Shown here piece by piece: positions 9,132 through 18,525 of a stretch of 64,000 bases of DNA. Origin of the DNA: Pseudomonas sp. R5(2019) (lineage in GTDB: Bacteria > Pseudomonadota > Gammaproteobacteria > Pseudomonadales > Pseudomonadaceae); NCBI RefSeq assembly GCF_009905435.1, contig NZ_JAAAMT010000006.1, positions 1 to 64,000 of the forward strand, given 5' to 3'. The stretch's first letter is position 1, and the number at the start of each line of letters is the position of its first letter. The translations under genes were made by a program, and so were the position numbers. The notes beneath the pieces are model-generated. The model was given only the letters and a program-made list of their open reading frames with translations. It was not told where the DNA came from and did no database searches.

Positions 9132-10411
9132 TGGACCAGGAGCGGTTCTTTCGATTTCTGCAAAACCGGATCGGCCTCGATGTCGCCTCGGTGGGCGCCG
9201 GCATGATCGAACGTGCCCTGCATCAGCGCTGCAGCCTGGTCCAGGCACCCGACCTGGACGATTACTGGATGCGTTTGCAGCAATCGGCGACGGAGCAGCA
9301 GGCGCTGATCGAAGCCGTGATCGTTCCGGAAACCTGGTTCTTCCGCTACCCCGAGTCATTCACCGCCCTGACCACGCTGGCACAGGCGCGTCTGGCCGAG
9401 CTCAAAGGCGTCCGGCCGTTGCGGCTTCTGAGTTTGCCCTGTTCGACTGGCGAAGAGCCCTATTCGATCAGCATGGCCTTGCTGGATGCCGGCATCCCGG
9501 GCGCCTCGTTCAAGATCGATGCGATCGATGTCAGCCCATACTCGGTTGAGCGAGCACGGCGTGCACTCTACGGCCGCAACTCGTTCCGGGGCCATCAACT
9601 GGACTTTCGCGAGCGGCATTTCACTGCGGTTGAAGACGGCCACGCGCTGCATGAAACCGTGCGTGCTCAGGTGCGCCTGCAGGTCGGCAATGTGATGGAC
9701 CCGACTTTGCTCGCGGGTGAAGCGCCCTATGATTTTGTGTTTTGCCGCAATCTGCTGATCTATTTCGATGTGCCTACCCAACAGCGGGTCTTCGAAGTGC
9801 TCAAGGGCCTGACGCGCGAAGACGGCGTGTTGTTTATCGGCCCCGCCGAAGGCAGCTTGCTGGCCCGTTTGGGCATGCGCCCGCTGGGCATCGCGCAGTC
9901 GTTCGCGTTCGTGCGCCAGAGCGAAGCGCTTCCCGTCGCAGCGACTGTTGTGCCGGTGTCGCCCGCCCAACCCTTGGCACCCGCCGTGGCCCGAGTGGTG
10001 GCGGAGCTACTGCCACGCACTCGGCCAAAGCCCTCGGTAGCGGCGCGGCCGCCACGGGTCGAACCACCGGCAGCGAAGGAATCCAGCCCAGCGTTGCTTG
10101 AGCAGATCGCAACCCTGGCCAACGAAGGCAAAAGTACCGAGGCGCGGATGGTCTGCGAGGCCTATCTGAAGCAGCACGGGCCGCATGCGCAGGTGTTTTA
10201 CTGGCTTGGCCTGCTCAGTGATGTGGCCGGTGATGAGCTTCAGGCCCAGGGCTTTTATCGCAAGGCGTTGTACCTGGAGCCACAGCACGCCGAGGCGCTC
10301 GCGCACCTGGCGGTGTTATTGGCATCACGCGGCGACAGTGTGGGCGCCAGGCGCCTGCAGGAACGCGCTGCACGCAGTGAGCGCAGTAATCAAGGAAGCG
10401 CTAAACGATGA
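9131..10411 (+). CDS. wspC: WspC, CheR-type protein-glutamate methyltransferase with TPR tail
   Basis: SAM-dependent methyltransferase that methylates WspA glutamates and so tunes adaptation. It is 426 aa. The N-terminal CheR helical domain spans about residues 1-75, and the Rossmann methyltransferase domain about 80-270: SLPCSTGEEPYSISMALLD is the SAM loop and YDFVFCRNLLIYFD the NxxxYF-type motif. A Pro/Ala-rich linker (about 285-325) is followed by TPR-like helices to the end (AQVFYWLGLLSDVAGDELQA). ATG at 9131 overlaps the wspB stop; GTG at 9128 is an alternative. Confidence 0.92.
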   Translation: MDQERFFRFLQNRIGLDVASVGAGMIERALHQRCSLVQAPDLDDYWMRLQQSATEQQALIEAVIVPETWFFRYPESFTALTTLAQARLAELKGVRPLRLLSLPCSTGEEPYSISMALLDAGIPGASFKIDAIDVSPYSVERARRALYGRNSFRGHQLDFRERHFTAVEDGHALHETVRAQVRLQVGNVMDPTLLAGEAPYDFVFCRNLLIYFDVPTQQRVFEVLKGLTREDGVLFIGPAEGSLLARLGMRPLGIAQSFAFVRQSEALPVAATVVPVSPAQPLAPAVARVVAELLPRTRPKPSVAARPPRVEPPAAKESSPALLEQIATLANEGKSTEARMVCEAYLKQHGPHAQVFYWLGLLSDVAGDELQAQGFYRKALYLEPQHAEALAHLAVLLASRGDSVGARRLQERAARSERSNQGSAKR

Positions 10412-11088
10412 TCAGCCTGACTTCGCTGAACATGATTCACCCGGATGCCGGCAGCATCGATGACTGTTGGAATCGCATCGGCGTGCATGGCGACAAGTCC
10501 TGCCCGTTGCTGGACCAGCACGTGCATTGCCGCAACTGCCAGGTGCAGGCCGCCGCGGCTACCCGTTTGCTGGATCGCTACGCGCTGTCGCGAGACACCA
10601 CCCAGCTGCGGGAGGTGGAGCAGGTCAACGTCGGCTTGCGCTCTTTGTTGCTGTTTCGTCTGGGCGAGGAGTGGCTGGCCTTGCCGACGCGCTGCCTGGT
10701 TGAAGTGGCGCCCTTGCAACCGGTGCATTCGTTACCGCATCAGCGCTCGCGCGCCATGCGAGGCGTGGCCAATGTGCGTGGCGCGCTGGTGGCGTGTCTG
10801 TCGCTGAGCGAGCTGTTGGGATTGCCCGTCAGCGTAGCCGTGGAAACCGCCGCGCGGGTCATGCCGCGCATGTTGATTCTGGCGGCCGAAGGCGGATCGG
10901 TGGTGGTGCAGGTCGATGAAGTGGACGGCATTCACGGTGTCGAGCCGGCGTTGCTGGAGCGCGGCGCGGGTACCAACCCTCAGGCTGGCACGCGCTTTAC
11001 CCTGGCGGTGTTGCAATTCAAGGGGCGCAGCGTGCGGGTACTGGATGAAGCGCAATTGTTGTCTGCCATGAGCCGGAGCCTGTCATGA
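10408..11088 (+). CDS. wspD: WspD, CheW-like scaffold protein
   Basis: Second CheW-domain adaptor of the Wsp complex, 226 aa. Residues about 1-65 are specific to WspD and include several cysteines and histidines (CPLLDQHVHCRNCQ), which look like a small metal-ligand-like cluster. The CheW domain follows from about residue 70: LLLFRLGEEWLALPTRCLVEV and RGVANVRGALVACLSLSELL. It overlaps wspC by four bases (ATGA) and wspE by four, so all these genes are probably translationally coupled. Confidence 0.9.
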   Translation: MISLTSLNMIHPDAGSIDDCWNRIGVHGDKSCPLLDQHVHCRNCQVQAAAATRLLDRYALSRDTTQLREVEQVNVGLRSLLLFRLGEEWLALPTRCLVEVAPLQPVHSLPHQRSRAMRGVANVRGALVACLSLSELLGLPVSVAVETAARVMPRMLILAAEGGSVVVQVDEVDGIHGVEPALLERGAGTNPQAGTRFTLAVLQFKGRSVRVLDEAQLLSAMSRSLS

Positions 11089-13391
11089 CCCCCGACCAGA
11101 TGCGCGACGCCTCGCTGCTCGAATTATTCGCCCTGGAGGCCGAGGCCCAGACCCAGGTGCTCAGCGCAGGCCTGCTGGCGCTGGAGCGCAACCCGACCCA
11201 GGCCGACCAGCTTGAAGCCTGCATGCGCGCGGCGCACTCGCTCAAGGGCGCGGCGCGGATTGTCGGCATCGATGCCGGTGTGCGCATTGCCCACGTGATG
11301 GAAGATTGCCTGGTCAGTGCCCAGAACGGCCGGCTGTACCTGCAGCCCGAGCATATCGACGCCTTGCTGCAGGGCACCGATTTGCTGATGCGGATCGCCA
11401 CGCCGGCCGGGGCCTCGATCGGCGCGGCGCAGATTGAAGCCTTTGAGTTGCAGTTGACCGCGTTGGTTGAAGCCGGCGCGCGAACACCCGGCACTGCGCC
11501 AGCAGCGGCACCGATGTCGCTCGAAAGTCTGCTGACGCTGCCCGCAGAACCTGCTCCAGTGCCCGCTTACGAACCGCCACCGGCACCGCCTGAGCCGGAA
11601 GCGTCGATGGACGCACCGAAAAACAAACGCATCAACGAAGGCGGCGAGCGTGTCCTGCGGGTCACCGCCGAGCGCTTGAACAGCCTGTTGGACTTGTCGA
11701 GCAAGGCGTTGGTCGAAACCCAGCGCCTCAAGCCCTATCTGGCGACCCTGCATCGCATCAAGCGCATGCAGACCCAGAGCATCCGCGCGCTGGAAGAACT
11801 GAAAACCCAGCTCGACAGCGAGGGCCAGCGCACTGAGGTGCAGGAAGCCATGACGTTGGCCTTGCAACTGTTGGGCGAAACCCGGCAGATGATGCAGGAG
11901 CAGACCGTCGCCCTTGACGAGTTCGGCTGGCAGACCGGCCAGCGCGCCCAACTGCTGTACGACACGGCGCTGGCTTGCCGCATGCGGCCCTTCGCCGATG
12001 TGCTCACCAGCCAGTCGCGGATGGTGCGCGACCTGGGCCGTTCGCTGGGCAAACAGGTGCGCCTGGACATCGAAGGCGAGAAAACCCAGGTCGACCGCGA
12101 CGTGCTGGAAAAGCTCGAAGCGCCGTTGACCCACCTGCTGCGCAATGCGGTGGACCACGGTATCGAGTCCCCCGAGCAACGCCTGTTGACCGGCAAGCCG
12201 GTCGAAGGCCAGATCCACTTGCGGGCCTCTCATCAAGCAGGCCTGTTGGTGCTGGAGATCAGCGACGACGGCGGCGGTGTTGACCTGCAGCGCTTGAGTC
12301 GGAGCATTGTCGAGCGTGAATTGTCCACGGCCGAGACCGTCGCCCAGCTCAGCGAGGAAGAACTGCTGAGCTTCCTGTTTCTGCCGGGGTTCAGTCTGCG
12401 CGACCAGGTCACCGAAGTGTCCGGGCGCGGTGTTGGCCTGGACGCGGTCCAGCATAGGGTTCGCCAACTGCACGGCTCGGTCTCGCTGACCCAGGTGCGC
12501 GGGCAGGGCAGTCGTTTCCATCTGGAAGTGCCGCTGACCCTCTCGGTGGTGCGCAGCCTGGTGGTCGATGTCGGCGGTGAGGCCTATGCCTTTCCGCTGG
12601 TGCATATCGAACGCACCCTGGAGCTGCCGGCCGAGGCCATTGTCCAGCTTGAGGGCCGCCAGCATTTCTGGCATGAAGGCCGCCCTGTCGGGCTGGTCGC
12701 CGCCAGCCAGTTGCTCAACCGCCCCGCCGCTGAAGGTGGGAGTGAAACCCTCTGCGTGGTGGTGATTCGCGAGCGTGATGCGATCTATGGGGTCGCCGTG
12801 GAGCGCTTCATTGGTGAGCGCACGCTGGTGGTCTTGCCGCTGGATGCGCGCCTGGGCAAGGTACAGGACATCTCTGCCGGAGCCTTGCTCGACGATGGCT
12901 CGGTGGTGTTGATCATTGACGTCGAAGACCTGCTGCGCTCGGTGGAAAAACTCCTCAGCACCGGGCGCCTGGAGCGCATCGATCGCGGTCGGCGTGCCGT
13001 CAGCGAGGTGCAGCGCAAGCGCATTCTGGTGGTCGATGACTCCCTCACCGTGCGCGAGCTGCAACGTAAACTGCTCAGCAACAAGGGCTACGAAGTGGTC
13101 GTGGCCGTCGACGGCATGGATGGCTGGAACGCCTTGCGCGCCGAAGACTTCGACCTGTTGATCACCGATATCGACATGCCGCGCATGGACGGTATCGAAC
13201 TGGTCACCCTGCTGCGCCGCGACAGCCGCCTGCAATCGCTGCCGGTCATGGTCGTCTCCTATAAAGACCGCGAGGAAGACCGTCGACGTGGACTGGATGC
13301 TGGCGCTGACTACTATTTGGCAAAGGCCAGTTTTCACGATGATGCCTTGCTCGATGCCGTGGTTGAGTTGATAGGGAGTGCACAGGGATGA
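11085..13391 (+). CDS. wspE: WspE, CheA-type hybrid histidine kinase with receiver domain
   Basis: Cytoplasmic kinase that phosphorylates WspR and WspF, 768 aa. The phosphotransfer domain is N-terminal with H51 in AAHSLKGAAR. A Pro/Ala linker covers about residues 125-180. Dimerisation helices, then the ATP-binding domain follow: HLLRNAVDHGIESPEQR (N box), DDGGGVD and GRGVGLDAVQ (G boxes). A CheW-like regulatory domain comes next. The receiver domain is at about 643-765 (RILVVDDSLTVRELQ, LITDIDMPRMDG). This hybrid layout is typical of WspE and not of plain flagellar CheA. Confidence 0.93.
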   Translation: MTPDQMRDASLLELFALEAEAQTQVLSAGLLALERNPTQADQLEACMRAAHSLKGAARIVGIDAGVRIAHVMEDCLVSAQNGRLYLQPEHIDALLQGTDLLMRIATPAGASIGAAQIEAFELQLTALVEAGARTPGTAPAAAPMSLESLLTLPAEPAPVPAYEPPPAPPEPEASMDAPKNKRINEGGERVLRVTAERLNSLLDLSSKALVETQRLKPYLATLHRIKRMQTQSIRALEELKTQLDSEGQRTEVQEAMTLALQLLGETRQMMQEQTVALDEFGWQTGQRAQLLYDTALACRMRPFADVLTSQSRMVRDLGRSLGKQVRLDIEGEKTQVDRDVLEKLEAPLTHLLRNAVDHGIESPEQRLLTGKPVEGQIHLRASHQAGLLVLEISDDGGGVDLQRLSRSIVERELSTAETVAQLSEEELLSFLFLPGFSLRDQVTEVSGRGVGLDAVQHRVRQLHGSVSLTQVRGQGSRFHLEVPLTLSVVRSLVVDVGGEAYAFPLVHIERTLELPAEAIVQLEGRQHFWHEGRPVGLVAASQLLNRPAAEGGSETLCVVVIRERDAIYGVAVERFIGERTLVVLPLDARLGKVQDISAGALLDDGSVVLIIDVEDLLRSVEKLLSTGRLERIDRGRRAVSEVQRKRILVVDDSLTVRELQRKLLSNKGYEVVVAVDGMDGWNALRAEDFDLLITDIDMPRMDGIELVTLLRRDSRLQSLPVMVVSYKDREEDRRRGLDAGADYYLAKASFHDDALLDAVVELIGSAQG

Positions 13392-14398
13392 GAATTGCCA
13401 TCGTCAACGATATGCCGCTGGCCGTAGAGGCTTTGCGCCGGGCTCTGGCGCTGGAACCGGCCCATGAAGTGGTGTGGGTGGCCGCCAACGGCGCCGAAGC
13501 GGTGCAGCGCTGCGCCGAATTGACCCCGGACCTGATACTCATGGACTTGATCATGCCGGTGATGGATGGCGTTGAAGCCACCCGGCGGATCATGGCCGAC
13601 ACGCCGTGTGCCATTGTGATTGTCACCGTTGACCGTGAGCAGAATGTGCATCGGGTCTTCGAAGCCATGGGCCATGGCGCCCTGGACGTTGTCGACACCC
13701 CGACGCTGGGGGCCGGCGACCCGCGTCTGGCCGCAGCGCCGTTGCTGCGTAAAATCCTCAATATCAGTTGGTTGGTCGGCCAACGCCACGCGCCGGCCCG
13801 GCCTGTAGCGCCAACCCTGCGCGATGTGGTGCAGCGCCAGGGGCTGGTGGCGATTGGTGCTTCGGCCGGTGGGCCGGCCGCCCTGGAAATCCTCCTCAAA
13901 GGTTTGCCGAAAGATTTTACCGCCGCCATTGTGCTGGTCCAGCACGTTGACCAGGTGTTCGCCAGCGGCATGGCCGACTGGCTGGGCAGTGCCTCGGGCC
14001 TGAATGTGCGCGTGGCCCGTGAAGGCGAGACGCCGCAATCCGGCGCGGTACTGCTGGCCGGCACCAACCATCACCTGCGGCTCTTGAAAGGCGGCACGCT
14101 GGCTTACACCGAGGAGCCCGCCAATGCCATTTATCGCCCCTCGATCGATGTGTTTTTCGACAGCGTCGCCGATCACTGGAGCGGCGATGCGGTCGGGGTG
14201 CTCCTGACCGGCATGGGCCGCGATGGAGCGCAGGGGCTCAAGCACATGCGCGAGCACGGCTTTCTGACCATTGCCCAGGACCAGCAGAGCAGTGCGGTCT
14301 ACGGCATGCCCAAGGCCGCCGCCGAGATCAACGCCGCCGTGGAGGTGCGGTCCCTGGACCGAATTGCTCCAAGGCTGATGGAGGTTTTTTCGAAATGA
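13388..14398 (+). CDS. wspF: WspF, CheB-type methylesterase
   Basis: Response-regulator methylesterase that removes methyl groups from WspA and damps the pathway; its loss gives the wrinkly, high c-di-GMP phenotype in P. fluorescens and P. aeruginosa. It is 336 aa. The receiver domain has its phospho-acceptor D53 in LILMDLIMPVMDG. The catalytic domain shows the serine in AIGASAGGPAAL, the histidine in VLVQHVDQVF and the aspartate in LLTGMGRDGAQGL. The gene is intact here. Its stop is followed by a short palindrome (CCGAATATTCGG, 14401-14412) in the 51-base gap before wspR. Confidence 0.93.
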   Translation: MRIAIVNDMPLAVEALRRALALEPAHEVVWVAANGAEAVQRCAELTPDLILMDLIMPVMDGVEATRRIMADTPCAIVIVTVDREQNVHRVFEAMGHGALDVVDTPTLGAGDPRLAAAPLLRKILNISWLVGQRHAPARPVAPTLRDVVQRQGLVAIGASAGGPAALEILLKGLPKDFTAAIVLVQHVDQVFASGMADWLGSASGLNVRVAREGETPQSGAVLLAGTNHHLRLLKGGTLAYTEEPANAIYRPSIDVFFDSVADHWSGDAVGVLLTGMGRDGAQGLKHMREHGFLTIAQDQQSSAVYGMPKAAAEINAAVEVRSLDRIAPRLMEVFSK

Positions 14399-14449
14399 AT
14401 CCGAATATTCGGCTATGCCGGATGGCAAGCAGTAATCAGGTGACAACGC

Positions 14450-15454
14450 ATGAATGATCTACCGATCGACGGTTTCAAGACCGCCAACGAAAACGCCGCG
14501 ATGGTGCTGCTGGTCGACGACCAGGCCATGATCGGCGAAGCCGTGCGCCGCGGTCTGGCCCAGGAAGAGAACATCGACTTCCATTTTTGCGCCGATCCCC
14601 ACCAGGCCATCTCCCAGGCGGTCCGCATCAAGCCGACAGTGATCCTGCAGGACCTGGTGATGCCGGGCCTCGACGGGCTGACTCTGGTGCGCGAATACCG
14701 GGCCCACCCGGCCACCCGGGACATCCCGATCATCGTCCTGTCGACCAAGGAAGAGCCGTTGATCAAGAGCGCCGCGTTTGCCGCCGGTGCCAACGATTAC
14801 CTGGTCAAGCTGCCAGACAATATCGAGCTGGTAGCGCGCATTCGCTACCACTCGCGGTCCTACCTGACCCTGCTGCAGCGGGACGAAGCCTACCGCGCCC
14901 TGCGGGTCAGCCAGCAGCAACTGCTGGACACCAACCTGGTGCTGCAACGGTTGATGAACTCCGATGGCCTGACCGGGCTCTCCAACCGTCGCCACTTCGA
15001 CGAGTATTTGGAACTGGAATGGCGCCGTGCCCTGCGTGAGCAGACACAATTGTCGCTGTTGATGATCGATGTCGACTATTTCAAGTGCTATAACGACAAC
15101 TTCGGCCATCTTGACGGCGACGAGGCCCTGCGCCGGGTGGCCGAGGCCATTCGCAACACCTGCAGCCGGCCGTCGGACCTGCCAGCCCGCTACGGCGGAG
15201 AAGAATTCGCGCTGGTGCTGCCCAACACCTCACTCGGTGGTGCGCGGCTCGTGGCCGAAAAGCTGCGCCAGACCGTCGCCGCCCTGAAAGTCCCGCACAT
15301 CGCCCCTGACCCGGGCTTGCACCTGACCGTCAGCATCGGCGTCGCCACCCAGACCCCGCAGCCGGGCAGCCATTGCCGGCAATTGATCTCGGCGGCGGAC
15401 AAGGGCCTGTACCTGGCCAAGCACAATGGCCGTAATCAGGTCGGGGTGGACTGA
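14450..15454 (+). CDS. wspR: WspR, response-regulator diguanylate cyclase
   Basis: Makes cyclic di-GMP from two GTP when phosphorylated by WspE; output of the Wsp pathway. It is 334 aa: a receiver domain at about 1-140 with D68 in [12 protein letters not shown], a coiled helical linker, and a GGDEF domain at about 165-334. The active-site motif is GGEEF at residues 249-253. The product-inhibition I-site RPSD is at 240-243, five residues upstream, so feedback inhibition is predicted. It is last in the wsp run and has its own ribosome site (CAGGTGA). Confidence 0.94.
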   Translation: MNDLPIDGFKTANENAAMVLLVDDQAMIGEAVRRGLAQEENIDFHFCADPHQAISQAVRIKPTVILQDLVMPGLDGLTLVREYRAHPATRDIPIIVLSTKEEPLIKSAAFAAGANDYLVKLPDNIELVARIRYHSRSYLTLLQRDEAYRALRVSQQQLLDTNLVLQRLMNSDGLTGLSNRRHFDEYLELEWRRALREQTQLSLLMIDVDYFKCYNDNFGHLDGDEALRRVAEAIRNTCSRPSDLPARYGGEEFALVLPNTSLGGARLVAEKLRQTVAALKVPHIAPDPGLHLTVSIGVATQTPQPGSHCRQLISAADKGLYLAKHNGRNQVGVD

Positions 15455-15470
15455 GGCAGCCGCTTTCAAA

Positions 15471-15544
15471 GGCCTCATCGCGAGCTTCCCCACAGATGTT
15501 GAGCGGGGGCTTTTGTAGGAGCAAAGCTTGCTCGCGATGAGGCC
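15471..15544. repeat. REP pair (GCTCGCGATGAGG family)
   Basis: Inverted units CCTCATCGCGAGC at 15473-15485 and GCTCGCGATGAGG at 15530-15542 flank GTAGGAGCAAAGCTT. This is a different REP subfamily from the GGATTTATCC type. It sits in the 277-base gap between wspR and prfB. A TATACT -10-like box for prfB is at 15685-15690. Confidence 0.7.
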
Positions 15545-15731
15545 GGGTCTGGCAACAGCAATCCTGCCGGATCAGTTATAACCATTGCCGCAGCAACATC
15601 CTGCGGCGCCCCAATTCTCTGGGTCACCCCGTTCTCTGACCCCCAAACCCGCCAGGCGGGCTGCCGCCATCCCCCGGACTGGGGTATACTCTCCGGCTTT
15701 TGACAGCCTTACGTACGAGAACCGCCCGCCC

Positions 15732-16827
15732 ATGGAAATCAACCCGATCCTGAACAGCATCAAGGACCTGACCGAGCGCTCCGAGTCCATTCGGGGGTAT
15801 CTTTGACTACGATCAAAAGCATGACCGCCTGATCGAAGTCAACCGCGAGCTCGAAGACCCGAGCGTCTGGAACAAACCCGAGTACGCTCAGGAACTGGGC
15901 CGTGAGCGCGCTGCGCTGGCTCAGATCGTCGAGACCCTGGACGATATGTCCGGTGGCCTGAGTGATGCCCGTGACTTGCTGGATATGGCCGTCGAGGAAG
16001 ATGACGAAGGCGCTGTCGCCGATGTCGTCACCGAAATCGACCGCCTGCGCGAGTCGCTGGAGAAGCTGGAATTCCGCCGCATGTTCAGCGGTGAAATGGA
16101 CATGAACAACGCCTACCTGGACATCCAGGCCGGCTCCGGCGGTACCGAAGCCCAGGACTGGGCCAACATCCTGCTGCGCATGTACCTGCGCTGGGCCGAC
16201 AAGCGCGGTTTCGACGCCACCATCATGGAGCTGTCCGCCGGCGAAGTCGCTGGCATCAAGGGCGCTACCGTGCACATCAAGGGCGAGTACGCCTTTGGTT
16301 GGTTGCGTACCGAGATCGGCGTGCACCGTCTGGTGCGCAAGAGCCCGTTCGACTCCGGCAACCGTCGCCACACCTCGTTCTCTGCCGTGTTCGTCTCTCC
16401 CGAGATCGACGACAAGGTGGAAATCGAGATCAACCCGGCCGACCTGCGCATCGACACCTACCGCTCCTCGGGCGCGGGTGGTCAGCACGTTAACACCACC
16501 GACTCGGCCGTACGGATTACCCACGTACCGACCAACACCGTGGTCAGCTGCCAGAACGAACGTTCCCAGCACGCCAACAAGGACACCGCCATGAAAATGC
16601 TGCGGGCCAGGTTGTACGAGCAGGAAATGCAACGCCGCAGCGCCGCGTCCCAGGCTCTGGAAGACACCAAGTCGGACATCGGCTGGGGTCACCAGATCCG
16701 TTCGTACGTGCTGGACGCCTCGCGGATCAAGGACCTGCGCACCAACATCGAGCGCAGCGACTGCGACAAGGTGCTCGACGGCGACATCGACGAATACCTG
16801 GAAGCCAGCCTCAAACAGGGGCTGTAA
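15732..16827 (+). CDS. prfB: peptide chain release factor 2 (programmed +1 frameshift)
   Basis: RF2 recognises UGA and UAA stop codons and releases the nascent chain. The gene is read in two frames: ATG at 15732 gives 24 codons ending at an in-frame TGA (15804-15806), then decoding continues +1 from 15805 to give 364 aa in all, the normal RF2 length. The stop-codon anticodon motif SPF is in [12 protein letters not shown] and the catalytic GGQ in SGAGGQHVN. The gene is followed by lysS, the usual prfB-lysS pairing of proteobacteria. A simple single-frame call would start too late, at about 15946. Confidence 0.95.
15789..15810 (+). promoter_or_regulatory. RF2 autoregulatory +1 frameshift site
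   Basis: The slippery site is CTT TGA C at 15801-15807, with the internal Shine-Dalgarno-like run CGGGGG just upstream (from 15792). Low RF2 slows decoding of UGA and promotes slippage, so RF2 controls its own synthesis. Arrangement and spacing match the classic prfB site. Confidence 0.95.
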
Positions 16828-16861
16828 GCGCGACACCTGTGCTGCGGGCAGAGCACGCTTC

Positions 16862-16886
16862 TTGTAGGAGCAGGGCTTGCCCGCGA
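16862..16886. repeat. single REP-like unit
   Basis: GTAGGAGCAGGGCTTGCCCG is half of a Pseudomonas REP palindrome, in the 110-base gap between prfB and lysS. A short GC-rich hairpin (CCTTGCCGCAGGCAAGG) follows at about 16890-16906. Confidence 0.6.
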
Positions 16887-16937
16887 TCCCTTGCCGCAGG
16901 CAAGGGGCAATGAACCCGTGATGGAAAATGTGACGAC

Positions 16938-18440
16938 ATGAGCGACCTCAAACTCGACCCGCAAGACCTGCAACAGGAAGAAAACACTCTGATCGCCCTG
17001 CGCAAGGAAAAACTTGCCGCAGAGCGCGCCAAGGGTCAGGCCTTCCCCAACGACTTCCGCCGTGACAGCTACTGCGATGACCTGCAGAAACAGTATGTCG
17101 ACAAGACCAAGGAAGAGCTGGAAGCTGCAGCGATCCCGGTCAAGGTTGCCGGTCGCATCATGCTCAACCGTGGCTCGTTCATGGTGATCCAGGACATGAC
17201 CGGGCGTATCCAGGTCTACGTCAACCGCAAGACCCTGTCGGAAGAAACCCTGGCCGCGGTCAAGACCTGGGACCTGGGCGACATCATCGCCGCCGAAGGC
17301 ACCCTGGCCCGTTCCGGCAAGGGTGACCTCTACGTTGAGATGACCCGCGTGCGCCTGCTGACCAAGTCGCTGCGTCCGCTGCCAGACAAGCACCATGGCC
17401 TGACCGATACCGAGCAGCGTTATCGCCAGCGTTACGTCGACCTGATGGTCAACGAGGAAACTCGCCAGACCTTCCGCGTGCGCTCGCAAGTCATCGCCCA
17501 CATCCGCAACTTCCTGATCCAGCGTGACTTCCTGGAAGTTGAAACACCGATGCTGCAAACCATTCCCGGTGGTGCGGCGGCCAAGCCGTTCGAGACCCAT
17601 CACAATGCGCTGGACATGCAGATGTTCCTTCGTATCGCGCCAGAGCTGTATCTGAAGCGTCTGGTGGTTGGCGGCTTCGAGAAAGTCTTCGAGATCAACC
17701 GCAACTTCCGTAACGAAGGCGTATCGACCCGGCACAACCCCGAGTTCACCATGCTCGAGTTCTACCAGGCCCATGCCGATTACGAAGACAACATGGACCT
17801 GACCGAAGAGCTGTTCCGCGAGCTGGCGCAGCTGGTCCTGGGCAGCACCGACGTGCCGTACGGCGACAAGGTGTTCCACTTCGGCGAGCCGTTCGTGCGC
17901 CTGTCGGTGTTCGACGCGATCCTCAAGTACAACCCGGAACTGACCGCTGCCGACCTGCAAGACATTGACAAGGCTCGCGAGATCGCCAAGAAAGCCGGCG
18001 CCAAGGTGTTGGGCTTCGAAGGCCTGGGCAAGCTGCAAGTGATGATTTTCGAAGAACTGGTCGAGGACAAGCTGGAGCAGCCGCACTTCATTACCCAGTA
18101 CCCGTTCGAAGTGTCGCCGCTGGCGCGCCGCAACGATGAAAACCCGAACGTCACCGACCGCTTCGAGCTGTTTATCGGTGGCCGCGAAATCGCCAACGCC
18201 TACTCCGAGCTCAATGATGCCGAAGACCAGGCCGAGCGCTTCATGGCGCAGGTGGCCGAGAAGGACGCCGGTGACGACGAAGCCATGCACTACGACGCCG
18301 ACTTCGTTCGCGCGCTGGAGTACGGCATGCCGCCAACGGCGGGTGAGGGCATCGGCATCGACCGTCTGGTCATGCTGTTGACCAACTCTCCGTCGATCCG
18401 CGATGTGATCCTGTTCCCGCACATGCGTCCCCAGGCCTGA
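16938..18440 (+). CDS. lysS: lysyl-tRNA synthetase, class II
   Basis: Charges tRNA-Lys with lysine. It is 500 aa with an ATG start. The N-terminal OB-fold anticodon-binding domain covers about residues 60-180 ([20 protein letters not shown]). The class II catalytic core follows with motif 2 in [19 protein letters not shown] and motif 3 in [13 protein letters not shown] close to the C-terminus. Length and layout are standard for bacterial LysS. It is followed by a strong terminator. Confidence 0.96.
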   Translation: MSDLKLDPQDLQQEENTLIALRKEKLAAERAKGQAFPNDFRRDSYCDDLQKQYVDKTKEELEAAAIPVKVAGRIMLNRGSFMVIQDMTGRIQVYVNRKTLSEETLAAVKTWDLGDIIAAEGTLARSGKGDLYVEMTRVRLLTKSLRPLPDKHHGLTDTEQRYRQRYVDLMVNEETRQTFRVRSQVIAHIRNFLIQRDFLEVETPMLQTIPGGAAAKPFETHHNALDMQMFLRIAPELYLKRLVVGGFEKVFEINRNFRNEGVSTRHNPEFTMLEFYQAHADYEDNMDLTEELFRELAQLVLGSTDVPYGDKVFHFGEPFVRLSVFDAILKYNPELTAADLQDIDKAREIAKKAGAKVLGFEGLGKLQVMIFEELVEDKLEQPHFITQYPFEVSPLARRNDENPNVTDRFELFIGGREIANAYSELNDAEDQAERFMAQVAEKDAGDDEAMHYDADFVRALEYGMPPTAGEGIGIDRLVMLLTNSPSIRDVILFPHMRPQA

Positions 18441-18453
18441 CCGCCGTGAACAA

Positions 18454-18477
18454 GCCGCCTCCTCAGGCGGCTTTTTC
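18454..18477 (+). terminator. rho-independent terminator after lysS
   Basis: Perfect hairpin GCCGCCT-CCTC-AGGCGGC followed by TTTTTC, 13 bases after the lysS stop. Confidence 0.9.
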
Positions 18478-18525
18478 TTGGCCAAAAAAAGTTGATTCGA
18501 TAGACAAGTTCCGAGGGTTCGCGCA

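Noticed and set aside
11124..13337. 737-codon open frame antisense to wspE
   Set aside because: Shadow of the wspE coding frame with His/Gln-rich composition typical of antisense GC-rich DNA.
14401..14412. Perfect 12-bp palindrome CCGAATATTCGG between wspF and wspR
   Set aside because: Short, single and lacking a T-run; may be chance, so noted only.
16689..18485. 598-codon open frame antisense to lysS
   Set aside because: Complements lysS codon for codon; no domain seen.
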